A stretch of 32,491 bases of DNA from Sphingorhabdus sp. EL138 (GCF_945882965.1 NZ_CAMCWY010000027.1:1-32491), one strand, 5' to 3'; shown: positions 17,463 to 26,509, numbered from the stretch's first letter. The notes: generated by a model from the sequence alone, not told the origin. A program made the numbers and translations.

Positions 17463-18395
17463 TTAAAAGATACAGACCACCGACAAGGAAGAAATGGCGT
17501 TATCATAATTCCTAAAGGGGTCATTTGAAGCTCGGTCCGCCATCCGGAACTCCGGCCTTAGAATAACGTGCTTAACAACCGGAATGTCGGCCGACGCATT
17601 GACGCTGACACGTTGCTCATGACGGGCCGCGCCGATTGAGGGGGTTATGTTTTTATATCGGCGGTCGCGATAGCCTACGCCCAGTCTGACCTTTGACCCT
17701 TTTAGCGCACTATCGCTTGGGATCAGAACATTGCCACTCACCTGCAAGCCGTCGAAGGCGCGGGTTGGGTCGGTCGTCCGCTCCCGTTCATAGCGCAGTG
17801 CCAGATTGACATAGCCAAGCCGCCTCATGAAAAAATAAGAGGCGCTGGCGTCGGTATTGTGGGTATCGGCATCAAGGCTCTTTGCGGTTGAAAACACCTT
17901 GCGCACATATGTATAGCCGCCGCGCACGAGGAGGCGTTTGGAAATGAAGCCACTTATCGAGGGACTGACCGTCTGCATGTTCAGAAATGGCTTCCCGCCG
18001 AGCAGGATGTGAAAAAACCGAGCGTCTGCGCCAATAGCCAATTTGCCGATCCGGGTCATGCCCTCCAATGACGCGCGGTGGATCTGCAAATCATAATCAG
18101 TCAGATTGGCGTGCACGGTCTCATCGAAACTATAGCCGACGGACAATTCCGTCTTGCCGAATTTTGCGAAGCGATATTTAGCCGACGCGCCAAGCAAAAC
18201 GGCATCGTCTGCGCGACTGGTGTTCACGTCCGTCTGCTCGACAATGACGTTGCTATCGTGCTGCACGCCGGTCCTAAGTTCAAAGCTCAGTGGTCCGCGG
18301 TCCGCTGCGCGCACGCCAGACGGTGAGGCCATTACAATAAGGCTGAGGAGTGCGACACGCCGCTGCATGAAAGTAAATGCTTTCGAAACGCTCAT
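17463..18395 (-). CDS. outer-membrane beta-barrel protein resembling Slam/TPR-associated barrels
   Basis: A 310-residue secreted protein: signal peptide (VALLSLIVMASPSGVRA), then alternating strands ending in an aromatic residue (SSLSVVCIF). The first strands (RTGVQHDSNVIVEQ, then GYSFDETVHANLTDYDLQIH) strongly recall the C-terminal barrel of DUF560/surface-lipoprotein-assembly-modifier proteins and of TPR-linked barrels, but no TPR part precedes it here. Function is therefore unassigned. It lies 63 bases after the acidic-repeat protein on the same strand and may be co-transcribed with it. Neither ATG 18395 nor ATG 18368 has a good ribosome-binding site. Confidence 0.75.
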   Translation of the reverse strand: MSVSKAFTFMQRRVALLSLIVMASPSGVRAADRGPLSFELRTGVQHDSNVIVEQTDVNTSRADDAVLLGASAKYRFAKFGKTELSVGYSFDETVHANLTDYDLQIHRASLEGMTRIGKLAIGADARFFHILLGGKPFLNMQTVSPSISGFISKRLLVRGGYTYVRKVFSTAKSLDADTHNTDASASYFFMRRLGYVNLALRYERERTTDPTRAFDGLQVSGNVLIPSDSALKGSKVRLGVGYRDRRYKNITPSIGAARHEQRVSVNASADIPVVKHVILRPEFRMADRASNDPFRNYDNAISSLSVVCIF

Positions 18396-18458
18396 GGAAC
18401 CCAGGCGGGCACGACAACTGGCGCAAGATCGACGCCAATCCTTCAGCCTCCAAGAAAT

Positions 18459-19295
18459 TTACTTAAGGTTGGCGCTATCGGGGAGCGCGGCATCAATTTG
18501 ATCCAGCGAGCGACTGGCTGCCTCCTCTGCCGCGCGGGACGCCACGTCATCAGCCGTGTCGTCAATCCCGCCTCCCCTCCAATTGTACATCACGACTTGG
18601 TCCGCATCGCGCAACATCCATGCTGTAGGAATGACAAAAGGGTCAACGGCGTCCTTAGGCTGGTCCTCTACGATCTCAACTTCAGGTTCTTCAATGACGG
18701 GGTCGACTATGATCTGAGGTTCTTCAATCGTGGGGTCGACGTGGATCCCAACTTCAGGTTCTTCAATGACGGGGTCGACTATGATCTGAGGTTCTTCAAT
18801 CGTGGGGTCGACTGGGATCCCAACTTCAGATTCTTCAATGACGGGGTCGACTATGATCTGAGGTTCTTCAATCGTGGGGTCGACTGGGATCCCAACTTCA
18901 GATTCTTCAATGACGGGGTCGACTATGATCTGAGGTTCTTCAATCGAGGGGTCGACGTGGATCCCAACTTCAGGTTCTTCAATGACGGGGTCGACTATGA
19001 TCTGAGGTTCTTCAATCGTGGGGTCGACTGGGATCCCAACTTCAGATTCTTCAATGACGGGGTCGACAACATCAATCGGCGCCACTTCGTCAAACGCCTC
19101 AACGATGTCATCAGGCGCGGATAATTCGGGTTGATCGACCGAAACTTCCTCCGCCTCGACAGGGGGAACCTCAATCTGAATATCCTCCGTCACGCCATCA
19201 ATCACAGACTGCTGTGCGCCGGAAGCAGCACACAAGCCTAAAACGCCAACGGTGAAAAACAACGAGCGCCGACGCAACGAATTGAAAATGCGCAT
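18459..19295 (-). CDS. secreted protein of acidic 24-residue repeats, unknown function
   Basis: A 278-residue protein with a signal peptide (basic start, hydrophobic core, ASGAQQ). Residues 77-196 are five nearly identical 24-residue repeats of the type VDPVIEESEVGI-PVDPTIEEPQII, with a partial sixth to about 210. Each repeat is itself two VDPxIEE half-units of 11-13 residues. The repeats are very acidic and Pro-rich, suggesting an extended rod or spacer. The C-terminal 70 residues are non-repetitive (AWMLRDADQVVMYNW, then an Ala/Asp/Glu-rich helix). No known domain recognised. The downstream barrel gene may be its partner. Confidence 0.75.
   Translation of the reverse strand: MRIFNSLRRRSLFFTVGVLGLCAASGAQQSVIDGVTEDIQIEVPPVEAEEVSVDQPELSAPDDIVEAFDEVAPIDVVDPVIEESEVGIPVDPTIEEPQIIVDPVIEEPEVGIHVDPSIEEPQIIVDPVIEESEVGIPVDPTIEEPQIIVDPVIEESEVGIPVDPTIEEPQIIVDPVIEEPEVGIHVDPTIEEPQIIVDPVIEEPEVEIVEDQPKDAVDPFVIPTAWMLRDADQVVMYNWRGGGIDDTADDVASRAAEEAASRSLDQIDAALPDSANLK
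18708..19067 (-). repeat. five 72-bp tandem repeats within a coding sequence
   Basis: Five full copies of a 72-bp unit encode the 24-residue repeats; a degraded sixth copy continues to about 18666. Copies come in two variants (SEVGIP versus PEVGIH) ordered S, P, S, S, P, a pattern expected from duplication of blocks or recombination among copies. Since 72 is a multiple of three, copy number changes would keep the frame. Confidence 0.95.
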
Positions 19296-19686
19296 GATTA
19301 GAACTTTCTTCGCAAACTATACATAAAGATTACGCAGTAAACCATTACCCGTCAATGATGAATTGTGTGTTCCAAGTCAGCACCAATGGCATAGATTTGA
19401 TGTTGTGATTTAAGGAGTGTTCTGGTCTGGCAAAGAGTGGCGGTATGCCTGATAGTCAGAGCTAAGCCGTTCGTGAATTTAACCCCATGCACCGTTACAG
19501 CAAAACGGCCCGCTGCAATGTCAAAGCACAATCGCCGCAGTCGCTCCTAATGTTCGAGCCGGCCAGCCGACGTATGAATGGCAAGGCTCATGAACGAAAC
19601 CCAGTTAACCGGACGTGCAGAATAATATGTATGAAGGAACTGTGGGTCCCATCAACCAAAATAGGGAGGTGCCACCCCAGTGGGGT
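19296..19686. other. intergenic region without a convincing gene
   Basis: This 391-base stretch should contain the promoter of the acidic-repeat protein. A 67-codon plus-strand frame (19487-19690) has no ribosome-binding site or recognisable product. Near the right end a palindrome ACCCCA-G-TGGGGT (about 19674-19686) lies just past the DJ-1 gene stop. A 25-base string at 19640-19664 resembles one at 23983-24003. Confidence 0.5.
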
Positions 19687-20382
19687 TTAGGGTTTGGATT
19701 CTGCCGTCTGGAGGAGTTCGAGTAATTTGTGCGCGACCTCTTCCGACGATTCCGGGTTTTGCCCGGTTACGAGCTTTCCATCGGTCACCACGAATGATGC
19801 CCAGTCGAAACTTTTGTGATAGTTACCGCCATTGGCCTTCAGCATGTCCTCAACCAAGAACGGAACAACGTCGGTAAGGCCGACCGCATCTTCTTCGGTG
19901 TTGGTGAAGCCAGTCACATTCTTGCCCGAAACCAGTGGTTTACCATCTGCGCCTTTGGGATGCTTGAATACCGCCGAGGCATGGCACACCGCGCCGACGG
20001 GCCGGTCGCTTGCCGCAAATGTCTCAATGAGCCGGATGCTGTCGGCATCTTCGGAAAGATCCCAAAGCGGGCCGTGACCGCCGGGAAAAAAGATCGCGTC
20101 ATAGCCATCTGCCGATACAGTCGACAAAACCGATGTGTTTGCCAGTGCGCGCTGCGCATCCTGATCATCGTTGAAACGCTTTGTGGCTTGCGTCAGCGCA
20201 TCAGGCGCTTCGCTGCTCGGGTCCAACGGCGGCTGTCTGCCCTTAGGGGAGGCCAAAGTGATTTCAGCGCCTGCATCCTTGAAAACATAATAAGGCGCAG
20301 CGAACTCTTCGAGCCAGAAGCCAGTCTTCTTCCCAGTGTCGCCAAGCGTGTCATGCGACGTCAAAATGATAAGTATTTTCAT
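19687..20382 (-). CDS. DJ-1/PfpI-superfamily protein (type 1 glutamine amidotransferase-like)
   Basis: From ATG 20382 (AAGGGAA nine bases upstream) the protein has 231 residues. The nucleophile elbow is AVCHAS with Cys133-His134, and the oxyanion region is FFPGGHGPLWDL (98-109), matching the Hsp31-like/ThiJ subgroup. Members are reported as glyoxalases, deglycases, chaperones or hydrolases; which applies here cannot be decided. The open frame extends 21 codons upstream but without a better start. It stands alone, with long gaps on both sides. Confidence 0.92.
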   Translation of the reverse strand: MKILIILTSHDTLGDTGKKTGFWLEEFAAPYYVFKDAGAEITLASPKGRQPPLDPSSEAPDALTQATKRFNDDQDAQRALANTSVLSTVSADGYDAIFFPGGHGPLWDLSEDADSIRLIETFAASDRPVGAVCHASAVFKHPKGADGKPLVSGKNVTGFTNTEEDAVGLTDVVPFLVEDMLKANGGNYHKSFDWASFVVTDGKLVTGQNPESSEEVAHKLLELLQTAESKP

Positions 20383-20955
20383 GAAATTTCCCTTAAGCAA
20401 AAGTGGAACACGTCGCATCAAGTGATGAATGGAAAACGATAGCAAATGTTCCCGCGCGGCCGCGTTCTAAGCACCTATGCCGACGGGTCGATTGGGTCCA
20501 TATGCCAGAAAAAACAAAGGCACCCCCGATAGGCGATGCCTGTGTAATTGGTGCGGCGTTAAGGGTGTAACTGATAACACTTATATTATTGATATTATTA
20601 TTGAGTTTTTTAACGCGAGACTAAACCCGCATGTTGTTTCAGACTTGGAGGAATGTTCCTTGAGTTTCATACAGCGGCTGAAGCACGGCGACTACCCCGA
20701 CAGTAGGATGAGGCAATGCGAACGTCAGCTTTGCGTCCAAACACCGTCATTTTGAGCGCCAGCTGGCTCCCCCAAAAGCTGACATTACATCAGCAAGTTT
20801 GATATGGCTGATGTGTTGGACATATTCCACCTTGATGACCCCGTAATCTTTGTCCCCAACCCTGCCGTTTGGCAGCCTTTTAATTTCATTGACACAACGT
20901 CGCGACCACATAGAATCTTTTTGTCAAAACGCGTTTGTTAAGGTTGCAGGCATTC
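20383..20955. other. intergenic region, divergent promoters expected
   Basis: A 573-base gap between the divergent DJ-1 and Coq4-like genes. A plus-strand frame of 92 codons (20477-20755) has no ribosome-binding site and no recognisable product. A perfect inverted repeat is present at 20787-20814. The central part is markedly AT-rich. No RNA gene seen. Confidence 0.5.
20787..20814. repeat. 8-bp inverted repeat upstream of the Coq4-like gene
   Basis: ACATCAGC (20787-20794) and GCTGATGT (20807-20814) are perfect inverted copies separated by 12 bases, about 140 bases before the Coq4-like start. It could be an operator or a hairpin; no T run follows, so a terminator is unlikely. Confidence 0.45.
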
Positions 20956-21912
20956 ATGACGACAAGAACATTAGAAAAACGATACATTCCCGCTGCTTTG
21001 CTGGCTGGATTTCGTTGGCTTAGAAATCCGGTTTCGCAGGGCGGAGCAAAGCAAGTTCCGCGTATTCAAATGTTAGCTCGTGGACCCGAGATACTCGCGG
21101 ATGTAGAACGTATGCGGGCCCATCCCACGGGCAAAAAGCTTTTGGCTGAACGCCCAGACCTCGGTGTCTTTTTGTCTAATTCCGCTGCCCTTAAAGCGAT
21201 GCCTGAAGCCAGTCTGGGTCGGACGTTTTATGATGCAATGGATAATCCTGTTGGCGTACCCGGATATTTGCTGGCGGGACTGATTTACAAAGACGGGTTT
21301 TTCGACTCATTTGACATGAGCGATGATGCTCGGTTTTATCTAGAACGAATACGTTGGCTCCATGATTTATTCCATGTCGTAAGTGGCTATGCCACCGATC
21401 TGGCGGGCGAAGGCATGCTTATCTACTTCCAGCAAGCTTATCTTTATGGTTTGAACTTCAACGCATTGGCGCGATCACCGTTTGGCATCGGCCCGCGTTA
21501 CTTTCTTCGTCCAGATTGCGGCAAAGCCCGTTGGCAAGAGTATCTACGCGATGCAAATAGTCGTGGACTAAATGCATACAATGTTTGCCCAGCAGTGTTC
21601 GCACCATGGGAAGAATTGCTGCCACAACCGTTGATCGACGTCAGACGTCAACTTGGTATTGTGCCGTTTGTCGAGGATAGCTCACGCTGGCTCGATAAGA
21701 GTGAGCTTGGCAAAAGGGCATCAACAGGGTTCGGCGCGCATTCAGTCGAAGCAAAGCAAGCACAGTTGGCGCGTAAAGTGGTTGAGGCCGGCGTCGACTA
21801 CCGCGATCTTTACCGGTTCAGTGACGAGAAAGCTCGCAGCCTGCACCTTTTAGCGGCAAACGGGGCAACGGATGCGCAAATCCGTGAGGCGGCGGCTAGC
21901 GGAAGCAGTTAA
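20956..21912 (+). CDS. Coq4-family protein (ubiquinone biosynthesis-like)
   Basis: From ATG 20956 the protein has 318 residues. It contains the Coq4 metal motif HDxxH-x11-E, seen as HDLFH followed by Glu (His136, Asp137, His140, Glu152), flanked by RIRWLHDLFHVVSGY. In eukaryotes Coq4 is needed for ubiquinone assembly and has been linked to oxidative decarboxylation of the C1 carbon of the ring. Bacterial homologues are less studied. An earlier TTG in frame (20935) is possible, but the ATG has AGG at suitable distance. No ubi genes are nearby, so a role in quinone metabolism is inferred from family only. Confidence 0.82.
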   Translation: MTTRTLEKRYIPAALLAGFRWLRNPVSQGGAKQVPRIQMLARGPEILADVERMRAHPTGKKLLAERPDLGVFLSNSAALKAMPEASLGRTFYDAMDNPVGVPGYLLAGLIYKDGFFDSFDMSDDARFYLERIRWLHDLFHVVSGYATDLAGEGMLIYFQQAYLYGLNFNALARSPFGIGPRYFLRPDCGKARWQEYLRDANSRGLNAYNVCPAVFAPWEELLPQPLIDVRRQLGIVPFVEDSSRWLDKSELGKRASTGFGAHSVEAKQAQLARKVVEAGVDYRDLYRFSDEKARSLHLLAANGATDAQIREAAASGSS

Positions 21913-22281
21913 CTCAAGTCGGGGGTATTTTTTGCCGTTGCTGTGCACCGACATCATTTCGTTGGGGACGCTCCAGACCTTTTGTATTCCCTTAACTGAC
22001 GCTGCTTTCTGTCTGGCGCGTCGATAGTTGATACAGCTTGCTGGACAACCCCCAGGTTATGCACAAAAATCGCATGTGTTTTGCTGACCGAAATTTGATT
22101 CGATCGTTGTATTCTTGTGTATTGTGCAAAAATTCTGGCCTAAAAGCGGACCTTCCGAACTCGACCCAATTGCAGCTATCAGTCCTAACTGTTGCGATAG
22201 CCTGAATGCTTGTTTTTAAATTGGCTTCGGTTACAAAATATACGCGACGGTTGAAGCTATGCTTGTAACTAGAGGCTCAAG
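21913..22281. other. intergenic region without a recognisable gene
   Basis: This 369-base gap between the Coq4-like gene and the histidine kinase has no supportable ORF, RNA or strong hairpin. One TTATGCACA string (22057-22065) matches a DnaA box but is single. The sequence becomes AT-rich towards the kinase. Confidence 0.45.
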
Positions 22282-23700
22282 ATGACATCTCTTCCTGATT
22301 TTGTAGCTACGGCTTCGATTTTTCATTACCTCCTTATGGGGGAACTTGTGATGTTCTCGATCTGTCTCCTCATGATTAAAATAAGAACACGCTCAGTGTA
22401 TCTTTTTTTAGTTGCCAATGCTGTAGCGATTTTGGCGAACATATTCTTATTGATGGATTTTAAAGATAGTGACAGCCTTGGCAGCCCATTAGGTGAGATG
22501 TTATTACTATTATCTTCATCGATCAAATCATTGAGTTTTGCAGACCGAGGCTTCACCCGACAATCTAACCGATTGCCAAGTGTCTTACTAATCATCGGCT
22601 TTGTTCAGATCATAGTCGTTTCCGTTTTAGGAGAAACAGATTTTCGTCTATTTTTGATCTCATCTATCGGTATTTTTCTCTCACTTTCAGCCATTTTTTA
22701 CTTCTTAAATAACAAACATTGGATTGGTCTTCCGAACGTCAAATACTGTGTGACATTATTGGCTTTTTATATAGTGAATTTTGTCTTTACGTTTTTTACC
22801 TCTTACCCAATCGGCAGCCAAACACGCTTCATACCAACAGACGGCGCTAGCCCTGATCACATCATCATTACAGCATTGCTTTCATTTTTCTTTCACATGG
22901 CATTTATTGGGCTCATCATCGGCAGGCAGGCACGGGAAAACAATTTCAAATCGCGTAAGGCCGTTCGAATTCAGCAGGCAGTTGAACATTCTAAGACCAA
23001 GGAGAAAGCCACCGCTGCGCTTGCAGAAGAGCGTTATGATCTCCTAAAATTGCTAACCCATGAGGTGCGCCAGCCACTAAATACAGCGCAGGCGGCCTTG
23101 GACAAAATCGGTCAGGAATTACACCGAGAACTGACAACGCCGGACTACATTCAACAAACCCTGATAAAGGCCCAGTCAACAATCAATTCAATGGCGTTGT
23201 CTATATCCAACTCAATTCTAGGCGCAACGTTGATAACGCAAGGCCGACCATCACAACTTCACTCGATTGATTTATGTGATGTGGCTCAACTCGCTTTACT
23301 CGACTTAGACCCGTCGCAACGTAGCCGTATTCAAACGAGTTTCGAACAGCCGGTAATCTTCGCCAAAGTCGACCCTATTATTTTGCGCCTCGCAATCCGC
23401 AACCTGCTCGAAAACGCACTCAATCATTCTCCTTCTGATAAACCGATCTTGTTCGAAATCGTGACTAACGAGGAAAAGTTGGTATTGGACATTCGTGTGA
23501 CAAATAACCTCATCGATCAATCAACGCTGAGCGCGGATATATTTGAACGGAACAAGCGAGGCGTTGACAGCCGGCACGAGGGGTCTGGCTTAGGTTTATA
23601 TATCGTTAGAGAAGTAGCTAAATTGCATAAAGGCGATGTTTCTTATCATTTGGTGAATGGCGATCAGGTGGCATTCGAACTTACAATACCAGACCCATAG
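22282..23700 (+). CDS. orphan membrane histidine kinase
   Basis: A 472-residue protein. Residues 1-215 contain about seven hydrophobic helices; a short coiled-coil linker follows (220-255), then the HisKA H-box LLTHEVRQPLNTA (His260) and an HATPase domain with N-box RNLLENALNHS (373-383), an F-box-like IFERNKRG and G2 box GSGLGL (434-439). The expected G1 (DxGxG) is replaced by DIRVTNN (403-409), so ATP binding may be atypical. The ATG follows AGAGG. No response regulator lies next to it. Codon use is clearly AT-richer than in the left half of the window, which hints at separate ancestry. Confidence 0.88.
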   Translation: MTSLPDFVATASIFHYLLMGELVMFSICLLMIKIRTRSVYLFLVANAVAILANIFLLMDFKDSDSLGSPLGEMLLLLSSSIKSLSFADRGFTRQSNRLPSVLLIIGFVQIIVVSVLGETDFRLFLISSIGIFLSLSAIFYFLNNKHWIGLPNVKYCVTLLAFYIVNFVFTFFTSYPIGSQTRFIPTDGASPDHIIITALLSFFFHMAFIGLIIGRQARENNFKSRKAVRIQQAVEHSKTKEKATAALAEERYDLLKLLTHEVRQPLNTAQAALDKIGQELHRELTTPDYIQQTLIKAQSTINSMALSISNSILGATLITQGRPSQLHSIDLCDVAQLALLDLDPSQRSRIQTSFEQPVIFAKVDPIILRLAIRNLLENALNHSPSDKPILFEIVTNEEKLVLDIRVTNNLIDQSTLSADIFERNKRGVDSRHEGSGLGLYIVREVAKLHKGDVSYHLVNGDQVAFELTIPDP

Positions 23701-24086
23701 CAGCGCGTATCTTGCGGAGCATGGTTCCGTATCCAAATCACCAAACCGGCCAAAGGCGTCTGTGCTGAATGGGTGCTATCAGCTTCTATCTACTGAAAGC
23801 CGCCGATCCGCTTCCCACCCAATTGCGGTCAGTCTGCTTTTGGAGATACGACGAACCAAACGGCTGTTTATGCCGGCAGATCCAATGCAATTATGAAAGA
23901 GGATATCGCAACGACGACCTCAGCCGATGCGAAAGGCTTTGCAATCAAAACACTGTGACGTGCCCCCTTAAAAGTGGGGCTGTATGTGGTCCCAACCAAA
24001 TAGATTTGGTTATTATATTTAAAATTCAATGATCTGATCAAAGTTTCCGTCGTCAGAACATTTGGCACTGATGCCTTCGCTTTAAC
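23701..24086. other. intergenic region, possible insertion-sequence scar
   Basis: No convincing gene in these 386 bases between the convergent kinase and glycosyltransferase genes. The string TGCCCCCTTAAAAGTGGGG at about 23961-23979, followed by GTGGTCCCAACCAAATAG, looks like the terminal sequence of an IS3-type element, and the second part resembles 19640-19664. No transposase remains were recognised. Confidence 0.4.
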
Positions 24087-26504
24087 TCATGCTGCAACTA
24101 TAATTGTATCGGGCGAGTGCCCAGTGAAATACCGATCATACGCCATTTGGTATCCTGTCTCGAGATGTCTAGTATACATCTCGCTATCAAAAAGCGGCTG
24201 CGTTAAGCGATTAGCTTCTAACTTCGATTTGATCTTAGCGAGTTCGTTTGGATCTGTTGCAAGCGTCAATGCCAGTGCTTCATATGCCTCTTCGCTCTTC
24301 GTGATAAGTTCTGGTAGCCCAATCGCTGTCAAAAGACTGCCAGCCACACGTGCCGCAAAACCCTCACCCAGCTTTGTGACAACTGGCAATCCCGCCCAAA
24401 GGGCATCACTCGTTGTGGTATGAGCGTTGACGTTGAACGTATCCAAAAACAAGTCTGCGAGTTTCTGCCTCGCAAGGTGCTCAGCCTGCGGCACTCTCTC
24501 AGCAAAGATTAATCGTTCTGAGCTGATGCCTCGAGCTTCGGCTTCTCGCTTTAGGTTCTGGTCTGCCCATTTATTGGACTTGAGCAACCACAGGACACTG
24601 CTCTTGACCTTACCAAGCAAACGCATCCAAATATCAAACTCCTTTGGAGATATTTTAAAGTTGTTATTGAAGCAGCAAAACACAAATCCATTACTCGGTA
24701 GTCCCATTTCTCCCCGTGTAATGATCTTGTCTGAGATGATACGTGTATTGTCCGTCGGCTGATAGGTGTTTGGCAGATAGATAATCTGCTCTGAGTAATG
24801 CAGGCGTTTATCGTTGGGTATCACAACGGCATCAGCCACAATGTAGTCTATAAAATCAGCGCCCAATGTTCCTGGATATCCCAGATAGCTGATCTGAACT
24901 GGTGCCAAACCGTAGGCGAAGGGAGCCAAGCGTGCGTTCGTCGTAAAGCCTTTCAAGTCTATCGCAATATCTAGCTTTTCCGCTCTAGCGAGGTCAACAA
25001 TTTGCATATCGTTCAGTTCACGCACATCGTGAAACACATCAACAGCACGCACCAATTTTTTACGCATCTCGTCTTGCTTGTCAGGTCCATAGGAGTACGC
25101 AAAGAGCTCAAATCGTGATTTATCGTGCAAAGCAAAAATCTGGGTCATCAAATACATCGTCGCATGATTATGAAAATCTCCACTAAAATAAGCTATCCGC
25201 AAACGCTTAGGTTTCTGAGATGGTTTAGCTGATGCTGGCAAAGGCTTTCGTAGGAATTTTTCTCGTACAAATAGTTCTGACCTTAATCGATGTCGTTCGG
25301 GTACGTCCTCGAGCGGAAGGACTGTAAACGGTGAAACACACTCTCCAATTATCCCCAGTTCTTTAAAATATGACTTGTCGGCCTCTATCGACAACCAATC
25401 ACAGATGTGAGCCAGCTCATGCAAATATTGCGCTCTTGCAGCCGCATAATCAGGCTTCAATGACAGCGCTTTGTTGAAAGCTGTTATTGCCTCGTCCAGC
25501 TTGTCCAGATCTTTGAGAGCATTGCCCATGTTATTATGGGCTTCTGCATTATCAGGCTTCAATGACAGCGCTTTGTTGTAAGCTGTTATCGCCTCTTCCA
25601 GCTTGCCTTGATCTTTGAGAGCATTGCCCAGGTTGTAATAGGCTTCTGCATTATCAGGCTTCAATGACAGCGCTTTGTTGTAGGCTTCTATCGCCTCGCC
25701 CAGCTTGCCTTGTTCTTGGAGAGCATTGCCCAGGTTGTTATACGCATCTGCATAATCAGGCTTCAATGACAGCGCTTTGTTGTAAGCGGCTATCGCCTCG
25801 TCCAGCTTGCCTTGCTCCTGGAGAGCATTGCCCAGGTTGTTATAGGCTCGAGCATTATCGGGCTTGATCGAGAGCTCTTTGTTGTAAGCGGCTAGCGCCT
25901 CGTCCAACTTTCCTTGACCTTTGAGAGCATTGCCCAGGTTGTTATACGCATCTGCATTATCAGGCTTCAATGACAGCGCTTTGTTGTAGGCGGCTATTGC
26001 CTCGTCCAGCTTGCATTGATCTTGGAGAGCACTGCCCATGTTGTTATAGGCTTGAGCATAATCAGGATTTAATGACAGCGCTTTGTTGTAAGCGGCTATT
26101 GCCTCGTCCAGCTTGCCTTGCTCTTGGAGAGCATTGCCCATGTTGTAATAGGTATCGGCATCATCAGGCTTCAATGACAGCGCTTTGTTGTAAGCTGTTA
26201 TCGCCTCGCCCAGCTTGCCTTGCTCTTGGAGAGTAACACCAAGATTGTTGAAGCCCCCAGCATAGGTTGGGTTTAACTCTGACACTCTTTTAAAGGCACT
26301 GGCTGCATCTTCCGTTCGACCCAAGCCCTTGTTGGCGGCACCCAAGATATTCCAAACAAAAAATGCACTAGGATATTGCTCTGTGAGAGTTTGCGCTCGC
26401 TCAACCACAGCAGCCAATTGCCCCTGATTATACAGAGTAAGAAGGTGATCAATGACTTCCTGAGGTGGAGTTTGCGTCACATCATTCTGCTTGGGCTTGG
26501 TCAA
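24087..26504 (-). CDS. TPR glycosyltransferase of family GT41 (SPINDLY/OGT-like)
   Basis: An 805-residue protein. Residues about 62-367 are nine TPR units, seven of them near-identical (GKLDEAIAAYNKALSLKPD...AYNNLGNALQEQ). Residues about 433-795 form the GT41 catalytic region: FSGDFHNHAT (His445, His447), YLGYPGTLGADFIDY, FNNNFKISP and LDTFNVNAHTTTSDALWAGLP. GT41 enzymes transfer GlcNAc or another hexose from a nucleotide sugar onto Ser/Thr, or onto Asn in the HMW1C branch; TPRs hold the protein substrate. The frame has no ATG near its beginning; TTG 26504 is the likeliest surviving start. The missing N-terminus is encoded just upstream in another frame, so the gene appears frameshifted. A giant surface protein gene lies upstream on the same strand. 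Confidence 0.9.
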   Translation of the reverse strand: MTKPKQNDVTQTPPQEVIDHLLTLYNQGQLAAVVERAQTLTEQYPSAFFVWNILGAANKGLGRTEDAASAFKRVSELNPTYAGGFNNLGVTLQEQGKLGEAITAYNKALSLKPDDADTYYNMGNALQEQGKLDEAIAAYNKALSLNPDYAQAYNNMGSALQDQCKLDEAIAAYNKALSLKPDNADAYNNLGNALKGQGKLDEALAAYNKELSIKPDNARAYNNLGNALQEQGKLDEAIAAYNKALSLKPDYADAYNNLGNALQEQGKLGEAIEAYNKALSLKPDNAEAYYNLGNALKDQGKLEEAITAYNKALSLKPDNAEAHNNMGNALKDLDKLDEAITAFNKALSLKPDYAAARAQYLHELAHICDWLSIEADKSYFKELGIIGECVSPFTVLPLEDVPERHRLRSELFVREKFLRKPLPASAKPSQKPKRLRIAYFSGDFHNHATMYLMTQIFALHDKSRFELFAYSYGPDKQDEMRKKLVRAVDVFHDVRELNDMQIVDLARAEKLDIAIDLKGFTTNARLAPFAYGLAPVQISYLGYPGTLGADFIDYIVADAVVIPNDKRLHYSEQIIYLPNTYQPTDNTRIISDKIITRGEMGLPSNGFVFCCFNNNFKISPKEFDIWMRLLGKVKSSVLWLLKSNKWADQNLKREAEARGISSERLIFAERVPQAEHLARQKLADLFLDTFNVNAHTTTSDALWAGLPVVTKLGEGFAARVAGSLLTAIGLPELITKSEEAYEALALTLATDPNELAKIKSKLEANRLTQPLFDSEMYTRHLETGYQMAYDRYFTGHSPDTIIVAA
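25506..26219 (-). repeat. seven 102-bp tandem repeats encoding TPR units
   Basis: Seven consecutive 34-codon units (residues 96-333 of the glycosyltransferase) are highly similar at DNA level, sharing strings such as AATGACAGCGCTTTGTTGTA on the plus strand. The similarity suggests recent unit duplication. Units before and after are more divergent. Confidence 0.95.
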
Positions 26505-26509
26505 TCTAA

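Noticed and set aside
18498-19124. 208-codon plus-strand frame across the 72-bp repeats
   Set aside because: It is antisense to the acidic-repeat protein. It stays open because each repeat is a multiple of three without a stop in that frame, and it has no signal peptide or ribosome-binding site.
19487-19690. 67-codon plus-strand frame between the repeat protein and DJ-1 genes
   Set aside because: It has no start signals and no recognisable motif, and it runs into the end of the DJ-1 gene.
20477-20755. 92-codon plus-strand frame upstream of the Coq4-like gene
   Set aside because: It has no ribosome-binding site, its composition changes from GC-rich to very AT-rich inside the frame, and no motif was recognised.
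22057-22065. DnaA-box-like TTATGCACA
   Set aside because: It is a single site; about one such match is expected by chance in a window of this size, and no cluster or AT-rich unwinding region accompanies it.
23868-24068. 66-codon minus-strand frame downstream of the glycosyltransferase gene
   Set aside because: It has no ribosome-binding site and crosses the putative IS-end sequence; its product was not recognised.
25506-26219. Regular repeats that could suggest a CRISPR array
   Set aside because: The period is 102 bp with no unique spacers, and the units translate into TPR motifs.
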